Assembly (NCBI GenBank): GCA_029821735.1
Contig: JALGSU010000022.1
Coordinates: 1-64,000, forward strand
DNA length: 64,000 bases
Direction: 5' to 3'
From: Candidatus Zipacnadia bacterium
Lineage (GTDB): Bacteria > Armatimonadota > Zipacnadia > Zipacnadales > UBA5352
Made by a program: the position numbers and the translations under genes. The notes beneath the pieces were generated by a model, which was not told where the DNA came from, searched no databases, and was given only the letters and a program-made list of their open reading frames with translations. This document shows, piece by piece, positions 19,104 to 29,119 of the stretch. The number at the start of each line of letters is the position of its first letter. The first letter of the stretch is position 1.

Positions 19104-20291
19104 TCACTGCTCCGTGGCAGGCTCCTGAGCCTTGGCCGCTTGCTGGCGTGCGCGAGCGGCCTCGAAGATCGGGTCCATGTCGATGCCCGGCCATGCCTCG
19201 TTCTCGATCTTGTACCGCGCTGAGATGATCGCTGCCTCGGCGGTTTCGGGCAGGTCCGCGCCCGTCCACCAGTTCATCTTCTCGCTACGGCACCAGGCGT
19301 ATTCGTCCGCGGTGTATAGCGCCCAGTAGACGTTGTGCTCAAACCACGTCGCCTGCTCCTCGGGGGTCATGAACGCGGACGGCTCATCGGCTTTGTAGCG
19401 CCCGTAGCAGGTGTCTGCGTAGGCAGCCATTGAGACCTGCGCCTGGGTCCAGAACTTCTGGACATTGGCCGGGTCCACGAGCAGCAGGGCCCGCTGCCGC
19501 AGCCGGTGATACTGCAGGAGATACGCGTTGCGGTCCTCGTTGAAGTAGGAGTGCATGTTGCCATCCATGATGACAACGTCGGGCCCGGCCGCCTCAAGCA
19601 TGCCGTTGAAGAACGACGGCAGGAGGCCGAATTTCTGGTCGACGAGTTCGTCCGGCTCCCAATAGACCACGAAGCGCGCGAGACCGCTGAGCATCCACAG
19701 GTTCAGGACTTTCGCCCCCGGAAGCTCCTCTTCCAGGGCGCGCATGAACTGCCCGCCGCGCTGGCGCACCACGGCCTGGTATTCCTCGAAGCTCCTCGTG
19801 TCGTGATGAGCTGCATCCGCGTATGACCACGGGTTGACGCCCTTGTAGGCCTTCGGGTCCAGACACACGCCGACGCAGCTACCCACGCGCGCAGCTCGGC
19901 CGATCAGCCGGATATTGTGCTCGATGGCCTGCCAGTGCTCGTCGCTGAACCAGTCCTGCGTGGTCGCCGCACCGATGGCGATGAAGTTGTCGGTGAACCG
20001 CTCCCACTTCACGGCCTCGAGAGCTTCCATGTCCGCCGCGAAGTCGGCCTCCGCCCAGGGGGTGGGCTCGAGCACGTCCTTGCCACCCTCGAGCTTGAGG
20101 ACGACGCCGTCGAAGGGCCGCTTCTCCATCTCGCGCAGGTGATCGCGGATGAAGGCGGGGGTGGGCATGTCCCAGCCGTGCTCGATGAGCTTCTTATCGA
20201 ACTCGACCGCGCCGATCGACTGCGCGCTCATGATGATTGAGAGGATGGCAACGTGGACGGCTGCCCGCACAGACCTGGTCTTCATGGTCAT
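19104..20291 (-). CDS. Secreted protein of unknown function, possible glycosidase fold
   Basis: About 395 residues. The start at 20291 has GGAGG six bases upstream and gives a signal peptide (VHVAILSIIMSAQSIGA). The rest (HGWDMPTPAFIRDHLREM, FDGVVLKLEGG, NFIAIGA, VCLDPKAYKG, GPDVVIMDGNMHSYF) suggests an alpha/beta barrel of extracellular type, with WMLSGL and ADEYAW further on. No catalytic motif can be named. It lies convergent to the ceramidase-like gene and divergent from the isomerase-like gene. Confidence 0.75.
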   Translation of the reverse strand: MTMKTRSVRAAVHVAILSIIMSAQSIGAVEFDKKLIEHGWDMPTPAFIRDHLREMEKRPFDGVVLKLEGGKDVLEPTPWAEADFAADMEALEAVKWERFTDNFIAIGAATTQDWFSDEHWQAIEHNIRLIGRAARVGSCVGVCLDPKAYKGVNPWSYADAAHHDTRSFEEYQAVVRQRGGQFMRALEEELPGAKVLNLWMLSGLARFVVYWEPDELVDQKFGLLPSFFNGMLEAAGPDVVIMDGNMHSYFNEDRNAYLLQYHRLRQRALLLVDPANVQKFWTQAQVSMAAYADTCYGRYKADEPSAFMTPEEQATWFEHNVYWALYTADEYAWCRSEKMNWWTGADLPETAEAAIISARYKIENEAWPGIDMDPIFEAARARQQAAKAQEPATEQ

Positions 20292-20429
20292 CACTCGCCT
20301 CCGTGCCCGCACACTAACACGCGCGCATGGGGCGGTCAAGTATACCGCAGATGCCACGGTGCAAAGGGAATCATGCGATAGCGACGAACCGTGCGCTGTA
20401 GACAAGCGCAGACAGAGCGAGGTCAGATG

Positions 20430-21236
20430 ATGGGAACTGACGGCTACCAGATCGGCGCGTTTGCTCGGCCCTGGACGGCTTTTGGCTGGGAAGATTTCCT
20501 GGCGGGCGCTGCCGGCGCGGGCTATGAGTACATCGGATTCATGCGGCATCAGGAAGCAGAGGTTCTGCCCGGCATCAGCGCCGAGAAGGTCGCGGCTATC
20601 AATGCGTCGCTGGTGCGACACGGCGTGAAGCCCACCACTGACCTGCCTCTGCATCACACCACGCGTTGCCCGCTGCACCTTGGGCCCGACGAGGCCGTGC
20701 GCGAAGCATTCGCGCACCTGGACGCGATGGCTGCGGTGGGAGTGCGCTACTACATGTCATGTGGGACGCCCGACGAGGCGCTCTACGAGACGCTATACAC
20801 GGTCTTCCGGGAGGCCGCAGCGTACGGGGAGACGCTTGGCGTGAAGGTGACCCTCAAGTCGCATGGCGGGATCGGGGCGAAATGCCTGGATCTGGTCCGT
20901 GTGGTGGAGCGGGTGGATCACGAGAATTTCGGCATCTACTATGATCCTGGCAACGTCATCTACTACACCGGCGGCGACCCGCTGGAGAACCTCGCCGATG
21001 TCGCGCCTCACGTCGTCGGCGTGTGCGTAAAGGACGAGACGGGCGGCAAGGAGGGCAATGTCGAGATCGAGCCGGGGACGGGCGACGTCGACTTCCCGGC
21101 GGTCTTCGACACGCTCCGGGCGGGGGGCTTTGACACCGGGCCGGTGATGGTCGAGTGCCTCGGGAGGGGCGAGCTGGCGGGCGTGAATGAGCGCGCCGCG
21201 AAGGTCCGCGGTCTGCTGGATATATGGCTGGCGTAG
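20430..21236 (+). CDS. Sugar phosphate isomerase/epimerase family protein
   Basis: 269 residues, AP endonuclease 2/xylose isomerase-like TIM barrel. ATG 20430 is favoured over 20427 by spacing from the GAGG at 20419-20422. Barrel strands are visible (YEYIGFMRHQE, VRYYMSCGTPDEALY, FGIYYDPGN, GPVMVECLG). The Asp of YYDPGN and the late Glu of VMVECLG match metal ligands of the family, whereas the position that is often Glu in strand 4 is Lys here (VTLKSHGG). It may isomerise sugar derivatives released by the neighbouring hydrolases. Exact reaction unknown. Confidence 0.8.
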   Translation: MGTDGYQIGAFARPWTAFGWEDFLAGAAGAGYEYIGFMRHQEAEVLPGISAEKVAAINASLVRHGVKPTTDLPLHHTTRCPLHLGPDEAVREAFAHLDAMAAVGVRYYMSCGTPDEALYETLYTVFREAAAYGETLGVKVTLKSHGGIGAKCLDLVRVVERVDHENFGIYYDPGNVIYYTGGDPLENLADVAPHVVGVCVKDETGGKEGNVEIEPGTGDVDFPAVFDTLRAGGFDTGPVMVECLGRGELAGVNERAAKVRGLLDIWLA

Positions 21237-21268
21237 CCCTCGGGCCACGCAGGCGCAGCACGCGCCCC

Positions 21269-22261
21269 TCAGCCGATCGGACCGTCGTCAACATCCGGTG
21301 CGTCGGGTTTATTGTCCGCGCGGCCGGGTGCCGCTCTGGGCCAGGCGATGAGTTCATCGTCTTCATCGCGAGGGCGCCCGGTGCGGAAGACGTGCTCGTA
21401 GGCCACCGCGAAGTGTCCGCCCGCCAGCAGCATCTGTGCGCCCAGGAAGCACCACATCGAGAAGAGCACGATCCCGGTCAGGCCCCCGTAGAAACTCCCG
21501 TATTGAGGCGAGTGCCTGATGATCCAGGCGAAGACCAGCGAAACCGTCTGCCACAGCGTTGCCGCGGCCGTCGCCCCCCAAAGGGCCGCGCGAGTAGGCA
21601 CCCGTTGCACCGGCATGAACTTGTAGAGCAGCGCGAACGCGCCGAAGGCCAGCGTGAACTGGTAGGCGATCAGGAAGCGTGGGCGCATCGCGTCCAGAGC
21701 CGCCGCATCGATCTCCGGGAATTGACCCAGCCACGCCTGCACCGTGGCCAGCATGGCCACCACCAGCACGAAGCTGCCCAGCAGTACGCCAGCCACCAGC
21801 ATCATGCCCAGAGCCACCAGCTTGCGGCCGACGTAGGTGCGCAGCACTTTGCCCGGCCAGATGTCCGTGAGGGCGCGTTCGACGATCTCGAAAAGCCGCA
21901 GACCCGCCCACACCAGTGTGATCACGCTCACCACGCTGGCGATATGCGTCTCCGGGTGATGCAGCAGCATGTCCACCTGCGGCATGATGGCGCCCGCGGT
22001 CTCGGTACCGAGTCCGTTGATGGCCTCCTGTATGCCCAGGTAGACATCGCTGCCCGGGCCCAGCACCAGTTGCAGGGCGGCCGCGAGAAGTATTCCCAGC
22101 GGGGCCAGGCAGATGAGGGAGAAGAACGCGATGGCGGCGGCCATGAGCACGCTGACGCTGAAGCCAAAGCGCAGATATGTGATGCGCAGCACCCGCCACC
22201 AGGAACTGAGGAGGCGACGGAGCACAGACGGACTGTCGCCGCTGCCCTTATCGGTTGCCAT
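21269..22261 (-). CDS. YihY/BrkB family membrane protein
   Basis: 330 residues with several transmembrane helices (SVLMAAAIAFFSLICLAPL, VVSVITLVWAG, ALGMMLVAGVLLGSFVLVV, WQTVSLVFAWII). The layout and motifs ARAIAFFS-like near the N-terminus and YGGLTGIVLFSMWCFLGA near the C-terminus are those of the YihY/BrkB (virulence factor BrkB) family. Function in the inner membrane is unclear. It sits directly downstream, 45 bases away, of the phosphodiesterase gene on the same strand and may be co-transcribed. Confidence 0.88.
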   Translation of the reverse strand: MATDKGSGDSPSVLRRLLSSWWRVLRITYLRFGFSVSVLMAAAIAFFSLICLAPLGILLAAALQLVLGPGSDVYLGIQEAINGLGTETAGAIMPQVDMLLHHPETHIASVVSVITLVWAGLRLFEIVERALTDIWPGKVLRTYVGRKLVALGMMLVAGVLLGSFVLVVAMLATVQAWLGQFPEIDAAALDAMRPRFLIAYQFTLAFGAFALLYKFMPVQRVPTRAALWGATAAATLWQTVSLVFAWIIRHSPQYGSFYGGLTGIVLFSMWCFLGAQMLLAGGHFAVAYEHVFRTGRPRDEDDELIAWPRAAPGRADNKPDAPDVDDGPIG

Positions 22262-22306
22262 TGAGTTACGGCTTCGCCGCCGCCGGTCCAGTTCCTGCGC
22301 GGGGCG

Positions 22307-24532
22307 TCAGCGGAATGCTCGCGTCTGGACGTCCCACTGCACAGTATCTCCTGTGCGGTCCTCACCAGGATACACTTTGCGCAGGACCAACGCGCCCTCA
22401 GCGATATCGACCAGTTCCAGCGTGAGGTTGGGTTGGGCCTGCAGGTCGGGCAAGGCCTCGCGAACGCTGGGGATCAGCACCTCCCGCTCGCCGCTGACCA
22501 GATGCTCGCGCACGAGCTTGCGGTCATACGAGGCATAGCAGTGCTCGAGCCCGTAGAGCCAGTCGCCGTCGGTCACGGAGTGCTCGGTGAACACGCTGGC
22601 GGCATCGGCCCTGATGGCGGCATTGGCATCGTCGTCCTCGAAGATGGGTAATGGGCGACCGTCCAGCCCCGTTGGGTCGAGGCCGAAGTAGCGCAGGATG
22701 GTTGGCACGATGTCGACGGTCCGGGCGTACGGCAGCTCGACGGTCCTGACGCCGGGACCATGGAACATGATCGGCACCAGCGAAGCGTGCTCGTTCAGAC
22801 TCCCGTGACTGCCGGATAGCACGTTCTTGGCCACATAGTAAGGCGCGAAGTCCCATCCATCCGTGGCGGTGATGTGCATATGCCCGGAGTTGGGGTTCTC
22901 GAACGAATAGGCTATGCGCCGGAGTGCGTCGGGGTAGTGTTCGAGGTAGGTCAGCTCCGCCCAGTGCTGATCGGTGAGCCATTCAGCTGTCTCGATGAAC
23001 GGGGCAATGCGCGGGATGGCAGCGTAGCCGAGCGGATCATCGCCGCTAACGACGCTGTAGCTGAACTCGATGCTACCCGCTTCCTGCCGCTCGCGGAGTT
23101 GCCCGTGCCCGACGGCGGAGTAGATGTTGAACAGGTGTGGCTCGGGGTTGGTGAAGATGATGCCGATGCCCGGCGAGTAGTCGAGTAGTCGGCCGATGAC
23201 ATCCACTGAAGTGCCGCCGACCTCGTATGCCCGCAGGTCCTCATCGGTGGGGCGGATGTTCCAGCTTTCGCTGACTATGGCGCCGGTGTCGTCCCGCTGC
23301 TGACCGCGCACGTAGATGAGCGCGTCCGAGTTCCCACCCCACAGGGAGACGCCGTTGATACTGCCGTCGAAGAGCGCTTTGCGCCCCACCCAGAAGTTCG
23401 CCTCGAAGCTCCCCCATTGTGGGACCAAGGCCCACTTGAGGGACTGGTATACATCAAACCGCAGGTCGTGCATGAGGTTATCGATGGTCAGGTGATTGCC
23501 GACATCCTCCATCCCGTGGTCCGAGCAGAGGACAAAGAGAGTTTGGTCGAAGATACCCACATCCCGGTAGGTCTGTAAGATGTTGGCGAGGTGCTTGTCC
23601 TGAGCGAGGTATATTGCGCGGGACCGGTCGTCATTGAGGGGCGTGTTGTGGGTCTGATGATCGATGTCGGGCAAGGTCATGACAACGATGCGGGGGATTT
23701 CGCAGCGGCCCGAGTATCTGCCCAGAAACTCGGTCGCGCGGATGACCTGGCATGACCATTTGACCACCTCTTCGTCATGGGGCATTGTGGGCACGTATAG
23801 CGAAGCCCCGCGGTTGGCGATCTGCAGGACCACCAGTGAGCGCACCTTCGGGAAGTGTTCGCACAGAGTGTTGACCTGGCGTGAGAGCACCTTTGAGAGC
23901 ATCGTGATGCCCAGACCGATGTAGGAGGTGTGCAACTTGCGTTCTGGGTTGAACTGACGCTGCCCCATGACGTTCGTGTTCCGGGGGTAGCATCCTGTCA
24001 TGATTCCGGTGTGTGCGGGCACACTGGAGGAGGGCCAGACCGCCAGGCCGTTTGCGGTGAAGGCCCCGTTACGGATGAAGTGCTCCGAGATAGTGGGGAA
24101 GTTGGTGCTGACAGTGGTGGAGTAGAGCGAATCATCCTCAAGACCCGCCATCAGCAGGTCACGAGCCTGCTTCAGATTCGCCCCATCGCACACGACCACG
24201 CAGACGAATCGGTCCTGCAAAGGCAGCTCCTCGCGGTCACCGAAGAAGCGGACCACCGCCAGCCCCCCGCACGCATAGACCACAACGCTTAGGCCGACCA
24301 CAAGCAGGGCGATCACCACTCGGAGGAAGTTGAGGATGCGGAATCGTCCACGAGGCCACACTCTGAGTATGCCCCAGACCAGCGTAAGCAGCAGAGCGGC
24401 CACAATGCCGACCACGAGTAGCGCCGCGAAACCGGAGACGCCTGTGCCGGCAACGAGGGGTATCACGATGGCGAGCGCTGCGAGGACAAGCCACGACACG
24501 AGCAACCAGCGGGGCAGCCTTCTGTCCTGCAT
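22307..24532 (-). CDS. Membrane-anchored alkaline phosphatase-superfamily phosphodiesterase
   Basis: About 741 residues. The start at 24532 was chosen because GAGGTGAT (on the minus strand) is close upstream, and it opens directly into three membrane helices in the first 100 residues. The catalytic domain then follows with alkaline phosphatase-superfamily metal sites: VVCDGAN (first Asp), SSVPAHTGIMTG (nucleophile Thr/Ser loop), LPDIDHQTHN (Asp/His), LCSDHGMED (Asp-His) and GSHGSLNEH (His). This is the type I phosphodiesterase/nucleotide pyrophosphatase type. It probably hydrolyses phosphodiester or head-group bonds outside the membrane. Confidence 0.82.
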   Translation of the reverse strand: MQDRRLPRWLLVSWLVLAALAIVIPLVAGTGVSGFAALLVVGIVAALLLTLVWGILRVWPRGRFRILNFLRVVIALLVVGLSVVVYACGGLAVVRFFGDREELPLQDRFVCVVVCDGANLKQARDLLMAGLEDDSLYSTTVSTNFPTISEHFIRNGAFTANGLAVWPSSSVPAHTGIMTGCYPRNTNVMGQRQFNPERKLHTSYIGLGITMLSKVLSRQVNTLCEHFPKVRSLVVLQIANRGASLYVPTMPHDEEVVKWSCQVIRATEFLGRYSGRCEIPRIVVMTLPDIDHQTHNTPLNDDRSRAIYLAQDKHLANILQTYRDVGIFDQTLFVLCSDHGMEDVGNHLTIDNLMHDLRFDVYQSLKWALVPQWGSFEANFWVGRKALFDGSINGVSLWGGNSDALIYVRGQQRDDTGAIVSESWNIRPTDEDLRAYEVGGTSVDVIGRLLDYSPGIGIIFTNPEPHLFNIYSAVGHGQLRERQEAGSIEFSYSVVSGDDPLGYAAIPRIAPFIETAEWLTDQHWAELTYLEHYPDALRRIAYSFENPNSGHMHITATDGWDFAPYYVAKNVLSGSHGSLNEHASLVPIMFHGPGVRTVELPYARTVDIVPTILRYFGLDPTGLDGRPLPIFEDDDANAAIRADAASVFTEHSVTDGDWLYGLEHCYASYDRKLVREHLVSGEREVLIPSVREALPDLQAQPNLTLELVDIAEGALVLRKVYPGEDRTGDTVQWDVQTRAFR

Positions 24533-24732
24533 AGGGATCACCTCTGCAACTAGCCAGTCTGGCAAGTACGCGTAGCCGATCCCCGCAGAACCCATCAATG
24601 CCTTCGACGGGTGCCAGCGTTCTCCTGCCGGGCCTGGCCCCTGCCACGCGGCAGGAATGGCGGGCCTCGCGGGGAATTGGTCCCACGTCAACGCGTCAAG
24701 CTCCTCCAGCATGTCAAGGAGGCCCCATAGCC

Positions 24733-26219
24733 ATGTCCCAGAGACCCAACGTCCTCTTCCTGATGAGCGATCAGCACAACGCGGGCAGCATGGGCTGCGC
24801 CGGGCACCCCAATGTGCGTACTCCTAACCTCGACCGCCTCGCCGAGAGCGGCGTCCGCTTCACTCGTGCATACTGCAACAACCCGATCTGCTCGCCGTCG
24901 CGGATTTCGTACGTCAGCGGGCAGTATCCCCATACTCACCGAGTTGTGGGCAACAACAACTTCGAGTTCCAGGATCGAAACCCGGCGACGCTCGGGGCTA
25001 CCTTGCGCAGGCATGGCTATCAGACGGCCATGATAGGCAAGGGCCATATGATTCGCGAGTGGGATGAGGAAGCGTATGAGCATCTGCGCTACTGCGACCT
25101 GTGCGACGCCGACCGTCGCGACCCGCGCAAGAATCACTACTTCAAGTATCTGATCGACAACGGCATCGGGGACATGTATGAGGATGGCTCGCTCCCTCGG
25201 GACCATGAGGCCATCAGCCGCAAACACGCCATCTCGGGGCTTCCCTACGAGCACACGAATGAGGCGTACACCGGGCGGGAGTCGCTGGAGTTCCTGCAGG
25301 GCCGCGACCAGCGCCGGCCGTTCTTTTTGCACATGAGTTTCGAGCGCCCGCACCCGCACTGGATGCCCGCCGCTGAACACGCCGACATGTACGACCCGGC
25401 TGATATTGAGTTGGGCCCGGACTTCATGGACTGGTGGGAGAACCGCTGGGCGGGGCGGCCCGAGTTTGTCTCGAAGATGGCCGCCAACCGGATGGGCATG
25501 TTCGAGACCATCGACGAGCTGAAAGAGGCACTGGCGTATCACTTCGCGCTGGTGACGGTCATCGACATGGAGATCGGGCGCGTGCTGGATCACCTGCGCG
25601 AGACGGGAGAGCTGGAGAACACTATCGTCGTCTACACCGCCGACCACGGCGATTTCGCCGGTGACCACGGCATCGCCGACAAGAACATGGGCATCTACGA
25701 GTCGATCCACCGCGTTCCGTGGATGATCTCATATCCGGGCTGCCCGCAGGGGCAGACGCGCGACGCCATCATCGAGTCATGTTCCCGACGTTGGCCGAAC
25801 TTGCGGACGTCCCGGCGCCCGACTGCGTCGATGGCCGATCGATCGTCCCGGAGATCGAGGGCACCGGCGAGGGTAAGCCGTGGGCGCTGGCTGAGTGGGA
25901 CTTCCCTGGTAATCAGCGGCGGGTCAACGCCATTCGGACAGATCGTTACCGGCTGGTCTACTACTCCCACGAACTTGGTGGGGAGATGTATGACCACGAG
26001 ACTGACCCGCATGAGATGCGCAATCTGTGGGATGACGAAGCGCATCGCGGGACGCGGATGGAACTGATGGAGCTGCTCTTCGATCAGGTGAACATGTATT
26101 CGCGCAAGACCGACATGGATTCCGACCGCCAACTGGATAAGGATGACTGTTTGACCGTCAGCCGGCTGATCCACAAGAAGTGCCGCAAGTGGTCGGATTT
26201 CGAGGGCTTCCTGGACTGA
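24733..26219 (+). pseudogene. Sulfatase 2, frameshifted
   Basis: Formylglycine-dependent sulfatase. RPNVLFLMSDQHN gives the metal site, CSPSR (Cys53) is the formylglycine motif, and GKGHM and YTADHGDFAGDHG are conserved. AGGAGG lies ten bases before ATG 24733. The frame breaks near 25778: after RDAIIES the expected continuation MFPTLAELADVP lies in the next frame, ending at 26219 (FEGFLD). Adding one base repairs it. As with sulfatase 1, this is a real mutation or a read error. Its set of motifs differs from sulfatase 1, so the two probably have different substrates. Confidence 0.85.
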
Positions 26220-26251
26220 GGGGAGTCGCGCCAAGAGCGAGAGGAACGACG

Positions 26252-27301
26252 ATGAACAGTGAACGCCCAGTCGCAGGTGGTCTGCCGCTGTGGATTCAGT
26301 GGATCATCGGTCTGTGCCTGATGGCTGCCGTCGTGTGGCTGCTGTACCCCAATCTGACGGTTCCCGATCCCCCGAGCAATCCCCAGGTCTCGAGCAGCTC
26401 ACCCGTCGAATCACAGGTTGCCCGCTACCCGGACAGGGCCCCCGCGGGCGGCGCAGAGAGAGCCATCACCTCCAGGCAGCAGCCTGCTGACATTGCTCTT
26501 GAGAGCGCATGTGAGAATCACATCGGATACTGCGCCCGAGCGATACTCCAGAGCTCGGCGCGGGATGGGGCCCCCCTTCCGCGCGTCACCGAGTGGCTTG
26601 AGGTCGTGTGCCCGGGCGGAGTCATCGACGACGTTGTGCTTTGTCCTTCGCGCCAGGACGCCCCGCTGCCTCACTACGCAATCAATACGGCTGTTGTCGG
26701 TCGAAGGCTCGACGAGATCAGTTCTCCGGAAACGACGGTGCTGCTGTGCGAGGTGGTCAACGACGGTCGACCGGTCTTCCCACACCGTGGCGGCGCCTAC
26801 TACGCCTATGTGGATGGGCACGTGGAATGGCTGCATGAGCGCGACCGGCCGCCAGGTGTTCAGCCCAGCGTCCCGGCCAAGTCTGTCGTCCATGGTGATA
26901 TGGCTGAGCCGACCTCCAAACAGGCGCGGGAGGCCTGCATTCAGAACCTCAAGCAGCTCGCGATCTCGCACCTGATGTACATGCAGGATTACGGCCAGAT
27001 GCCGCCGGAGGACAACTGGCGCGAGTGTGTGTTCCCTTACCACAAGAGTGAAGAGACACTCAGGTGCCCCGCCGATAGGGCCGATGCGCGGTGCAGCTAC
27101 GCTCTCAACCCCGACCTTGCGGGTATGCGCGGCCGCGATATGGGGCCCCTGACCAGCCCGGTGCTTCTCTACGAGGTGGACGAGCGTGGTCTCCTGGCCT
27201 TCCGCCACAGCGGCGGCGCGGTCTACGCCTTCACGGACGGTCACGTGAAGTGGGTCTTTGGACCGCCTGAGGACTCCGGGCTGTACCTGGGCGGGGAGTA
27301 G
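26252..27301 (+). CDS. Membrane-anchored protein with two H-X9-DG modules
   Basis: 349 residues with one N-terminal transmembrane segment (LWIQWIIGLCLMAAVVWLL). It carries two copies of a pseudopilin-type C-terminal motif, HRGGAYYAYVDGHVEW and HSGGAVYAFTDGHVKW (each H-X9-DG). Between them ACIQNLKQLAISHLMYMQDYG resembles the segment that follows the pilin helix. There is no GFTLIE cleavage site, so it looks like a pilin body placed on an ordinary membrane anchor, with an internal duplication. Start at 26252 follows a GAGAGGA site. Confidence 0.75.
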   Translation: MNSERPVAGGLPLWIQWIIGLCLMAAVVWLLYPNLTVPDPPSNPQVSSSSPVESQVARYPDRAPAGGAERAITSRQQPADIALESACENHIGYCARAILQSSARDGAPLPRVTEWLEVVCPGGVIDDVVLCPSRQDAPLPHYAINTAVVGRRLDEISSPETTVLLCEVVNDGRPVFPHRGGAYYAYVDGHVEWLHERDRPPGVQPSVPAKSVVHGDMAEPTSKQAREACIQNLKQLAISHLMYMQDYGQMPPEDNWRECVFPYHKSEETLRCPADRADARCSYALNPDLAGMRGRDMGPLTSPVLLYEVDERGLLAFRHSGGAVYAFTDGHVKWVFGPPEDSGLYLGGE

Positions 27302-27306
27302 CGACG

Positions 27307-27831
27307 ATGGGCAAGCCGACGCGGATGTATGGGTGCCTGCCGAGATGGGTGGAATGGTCGATCGGGCTGGCCATGTTGGTGACGCTCGCAGTGATTCTGT
27401 GGCCATTCCCCCCCCGTGGGCACCGCGAGAGAGCCCGCCGCACGTCATGCGGGTCTAACCTGAAGCAGATTGCCCTCGCATCGAAGGCGTATGCTGAGGA
27501 TCACGGTGGGGTGTTCCCGCCGGTGGTCCGCTGGGACAGGAGCGTCAGCCCGTATCTGCAGCACGAAATGTTGCTCCGTTGCCCATCGGACGACCAGTCT
27601 GAGCGACTGAGCTACGGCATGAATCGGGACGTTGGCGGGACTGCTTCGGCGTCTCGAGCAGATGAAGCGACGACAATCGCCTTCTACGACGGCATCGGCA
27701 CCATGGTCATCAAGCGCCACAAGGGCGGGGCCAACTATGCCTATCTCGATGGTCATGTGAAATGGTCCGAGGACCCGTCTAAGGACCCGCCCGAGCACTC
27801 CAGGCCCTTGCCATTGGCCCGACCCGAGTAG
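27307..27831 (+). CDS. Membrane-anchored H-X9-DG protein
   Basis: 174 residues, one N-terminal membrane helix (WSIGLAMLVTLAVILWPF), then CGSNLKQIALASKAYAEDHGG and HKGGANYAYLDGHVKW (H-X9-DG). It resembles a single-module version of the gene just upstream, from which it is separated by five bases, so the two form an operon and are probably paralogues. Again no prepilin cleavage site. Confidence 0.78.
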   Translation: MGKPTRMYGCLPRWVEWSIGLAMLVTLAVILWPFPPRGHRERARRTSCGSNLKQIALASKAYAEDHGGVFPPVVRWDRSVSPYLQHEMLLRCPSDDQSERLSYGMNRDVGGTASASRADEATTIAFYDGIGTMVIKRHKGGANYAYLDGHVKWSEDPSKDPPEHSRPLPLARPE

Positions 27832-27861
27832 CTTGAGGCAGCAGTGCTTCTGGGAGGAATC

Positions 27862-29043
27862 ATGAGTTTGCACACGGTGGCGTCCCCGCAACCCACGGGC
27901 GTTGAGTTTCGCCTCGAGACGCTGCGTCGCATAGGTGGTCGCGGCGATAACTGGTGCACCACCTGGGCGCGGGATGACTCGCAGATCACGTCCATGTGCG
28001 ACGGGCTCTGGTTACCCGGTGGTGAGGGATTCCACAACCACCTGTATCGCATCTCGGGTGATCCGCAGGACCTGCGCGTCGAGGACATTCCCGGCTACCC
28101 GCAGTTCGTGCGGGGAACGGGAAGCTGGTTCGGCTACGACATCGTCTCCGTCGACGGGCTGCTCTACTCCGGCGTGTCGAAGACCCCCGCCAACCACTGG
28201 TCGGGTCCCTTCCGGGGACTGAAGCTGCTCACCTCACGCGACAACGGGGCCACCTGGTCGCGCGTCGATCGCCACGGGGCGGAGCGAGTCATCGAGCCAT
28301 CGTCCGAGGCCCGCAATGAGGTCAACGCTCAGGAGATGTTCTCGCTCGAGGAATTCGGTCTGCCACATCAGCAGCAGGAGGCCTACCCGTTCTCTTACGT
28401 CTCGTTCGTCCAGTGTGGCAGAGACAACAGCGCCGCTCGCGATGACTACATCTACATCCACTCACCCGAGGGCGCCCACACTCACCAGCTTCTGCTCGCT
28501 CGTGTGCCGAAGAGCACGATCGGCCAGCGCGATACGTGGGAGTACTTCGTCCGCCACGACGACGATGGCCAGCCGGTATGGAGCGCCGACATCCTCGAAC
28601 GCGGACCGGTGCACACCTTCCCCGACCGAAGTGACGACGGCATGTTTTTCGGGTGGTACTCGTGGCTGCCATCGGTCGTGTGGAATGAGGGGCTGGGCCT
28701 CTACATCATGGCCAATGGCGGCACGTATGGTGGCCACGGGATGACCTCGTCGGACGAGGACTACTATCACGGCTGGATGCACACGCGGACGGGGAGTCTG
28801 GGGCTGTGGTATGCGGAAGCGCCGTGGGGTCCGTGGCGGCAGTTCTTCTACACCGACTATTGGGCCGTGGATGATGCCGAGAACCGGACCTACCAGCCCA
28901 AGCTCTCGCCCAAGTGGATCAGCGAGGGTGGCAGGCGGATGGTCCTGATCTGGTCTGACGCGATGAAGAACGCGGAGGGCAAGTCGCACTCGACCAACTA
29001 CCTGTGGAACCAGATGGAGATTGAGCTGACGCTGGGTGAATAG
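27862..29043 (+). CDS. DUF4185-like beta-propeller protein
   Basis: 393 residues. GGAGG a few bases upstream supports ATG 27862 over the upstream ATG. GDNWCTTWARDDSQITSMCDG resembles the opening of DUF4185-type proteins, and repeated hydrophobic strands with WSR, FGYDIVSVDGLLY and LLTSRDNGATWS suggest a beta-propeller. Proteins of this type often accompany glycan-degradation genes. No signal peptide is visible. Catalytic role is unproven. Confidence 0.68.
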   Translation: MSLHTVASPQPTGVEFRLETLRRIGGRGDNWCTTWARDDSQITSMCDGLWLPGGEGFHNHLYRISGDPQDLRVEDIPGYPQFVRGTGSWFGYDIVSVDGLLYSGVSKTPANHWSGPFRGLKLLTSRDNGATWSRVDRHGAERVIEPSSEARNEVNAQEMFSLEEFGLPHQQQEAYPFSYVSFVQCGRDNSAARDDYIYIHSPEGAHTHQLLLARVPKSTIGQRDTWEYFVRHDDDGQPVWSADILERGPVHTFPDRSDDGMFFGWYSWLPSVVWNEGLGLYIMANGGTYGGHGMTSSDEDYYHGWMHTRTGSLGLWYAEAPWGPWRQFFYTDYWAVDDAENRTYQPKLSPKWISEGGRRMVLIWSDAMKNAEGKSHSTNYLWNQMEIELTLGE

Positions 29044-29119
29044 GTGATGGGCACCAACCGCCGCGGCGCGTGGAATGAAATGGCTGTCGCTGCCAATCCC
29101 AGACGGGGGAGACCATCAC

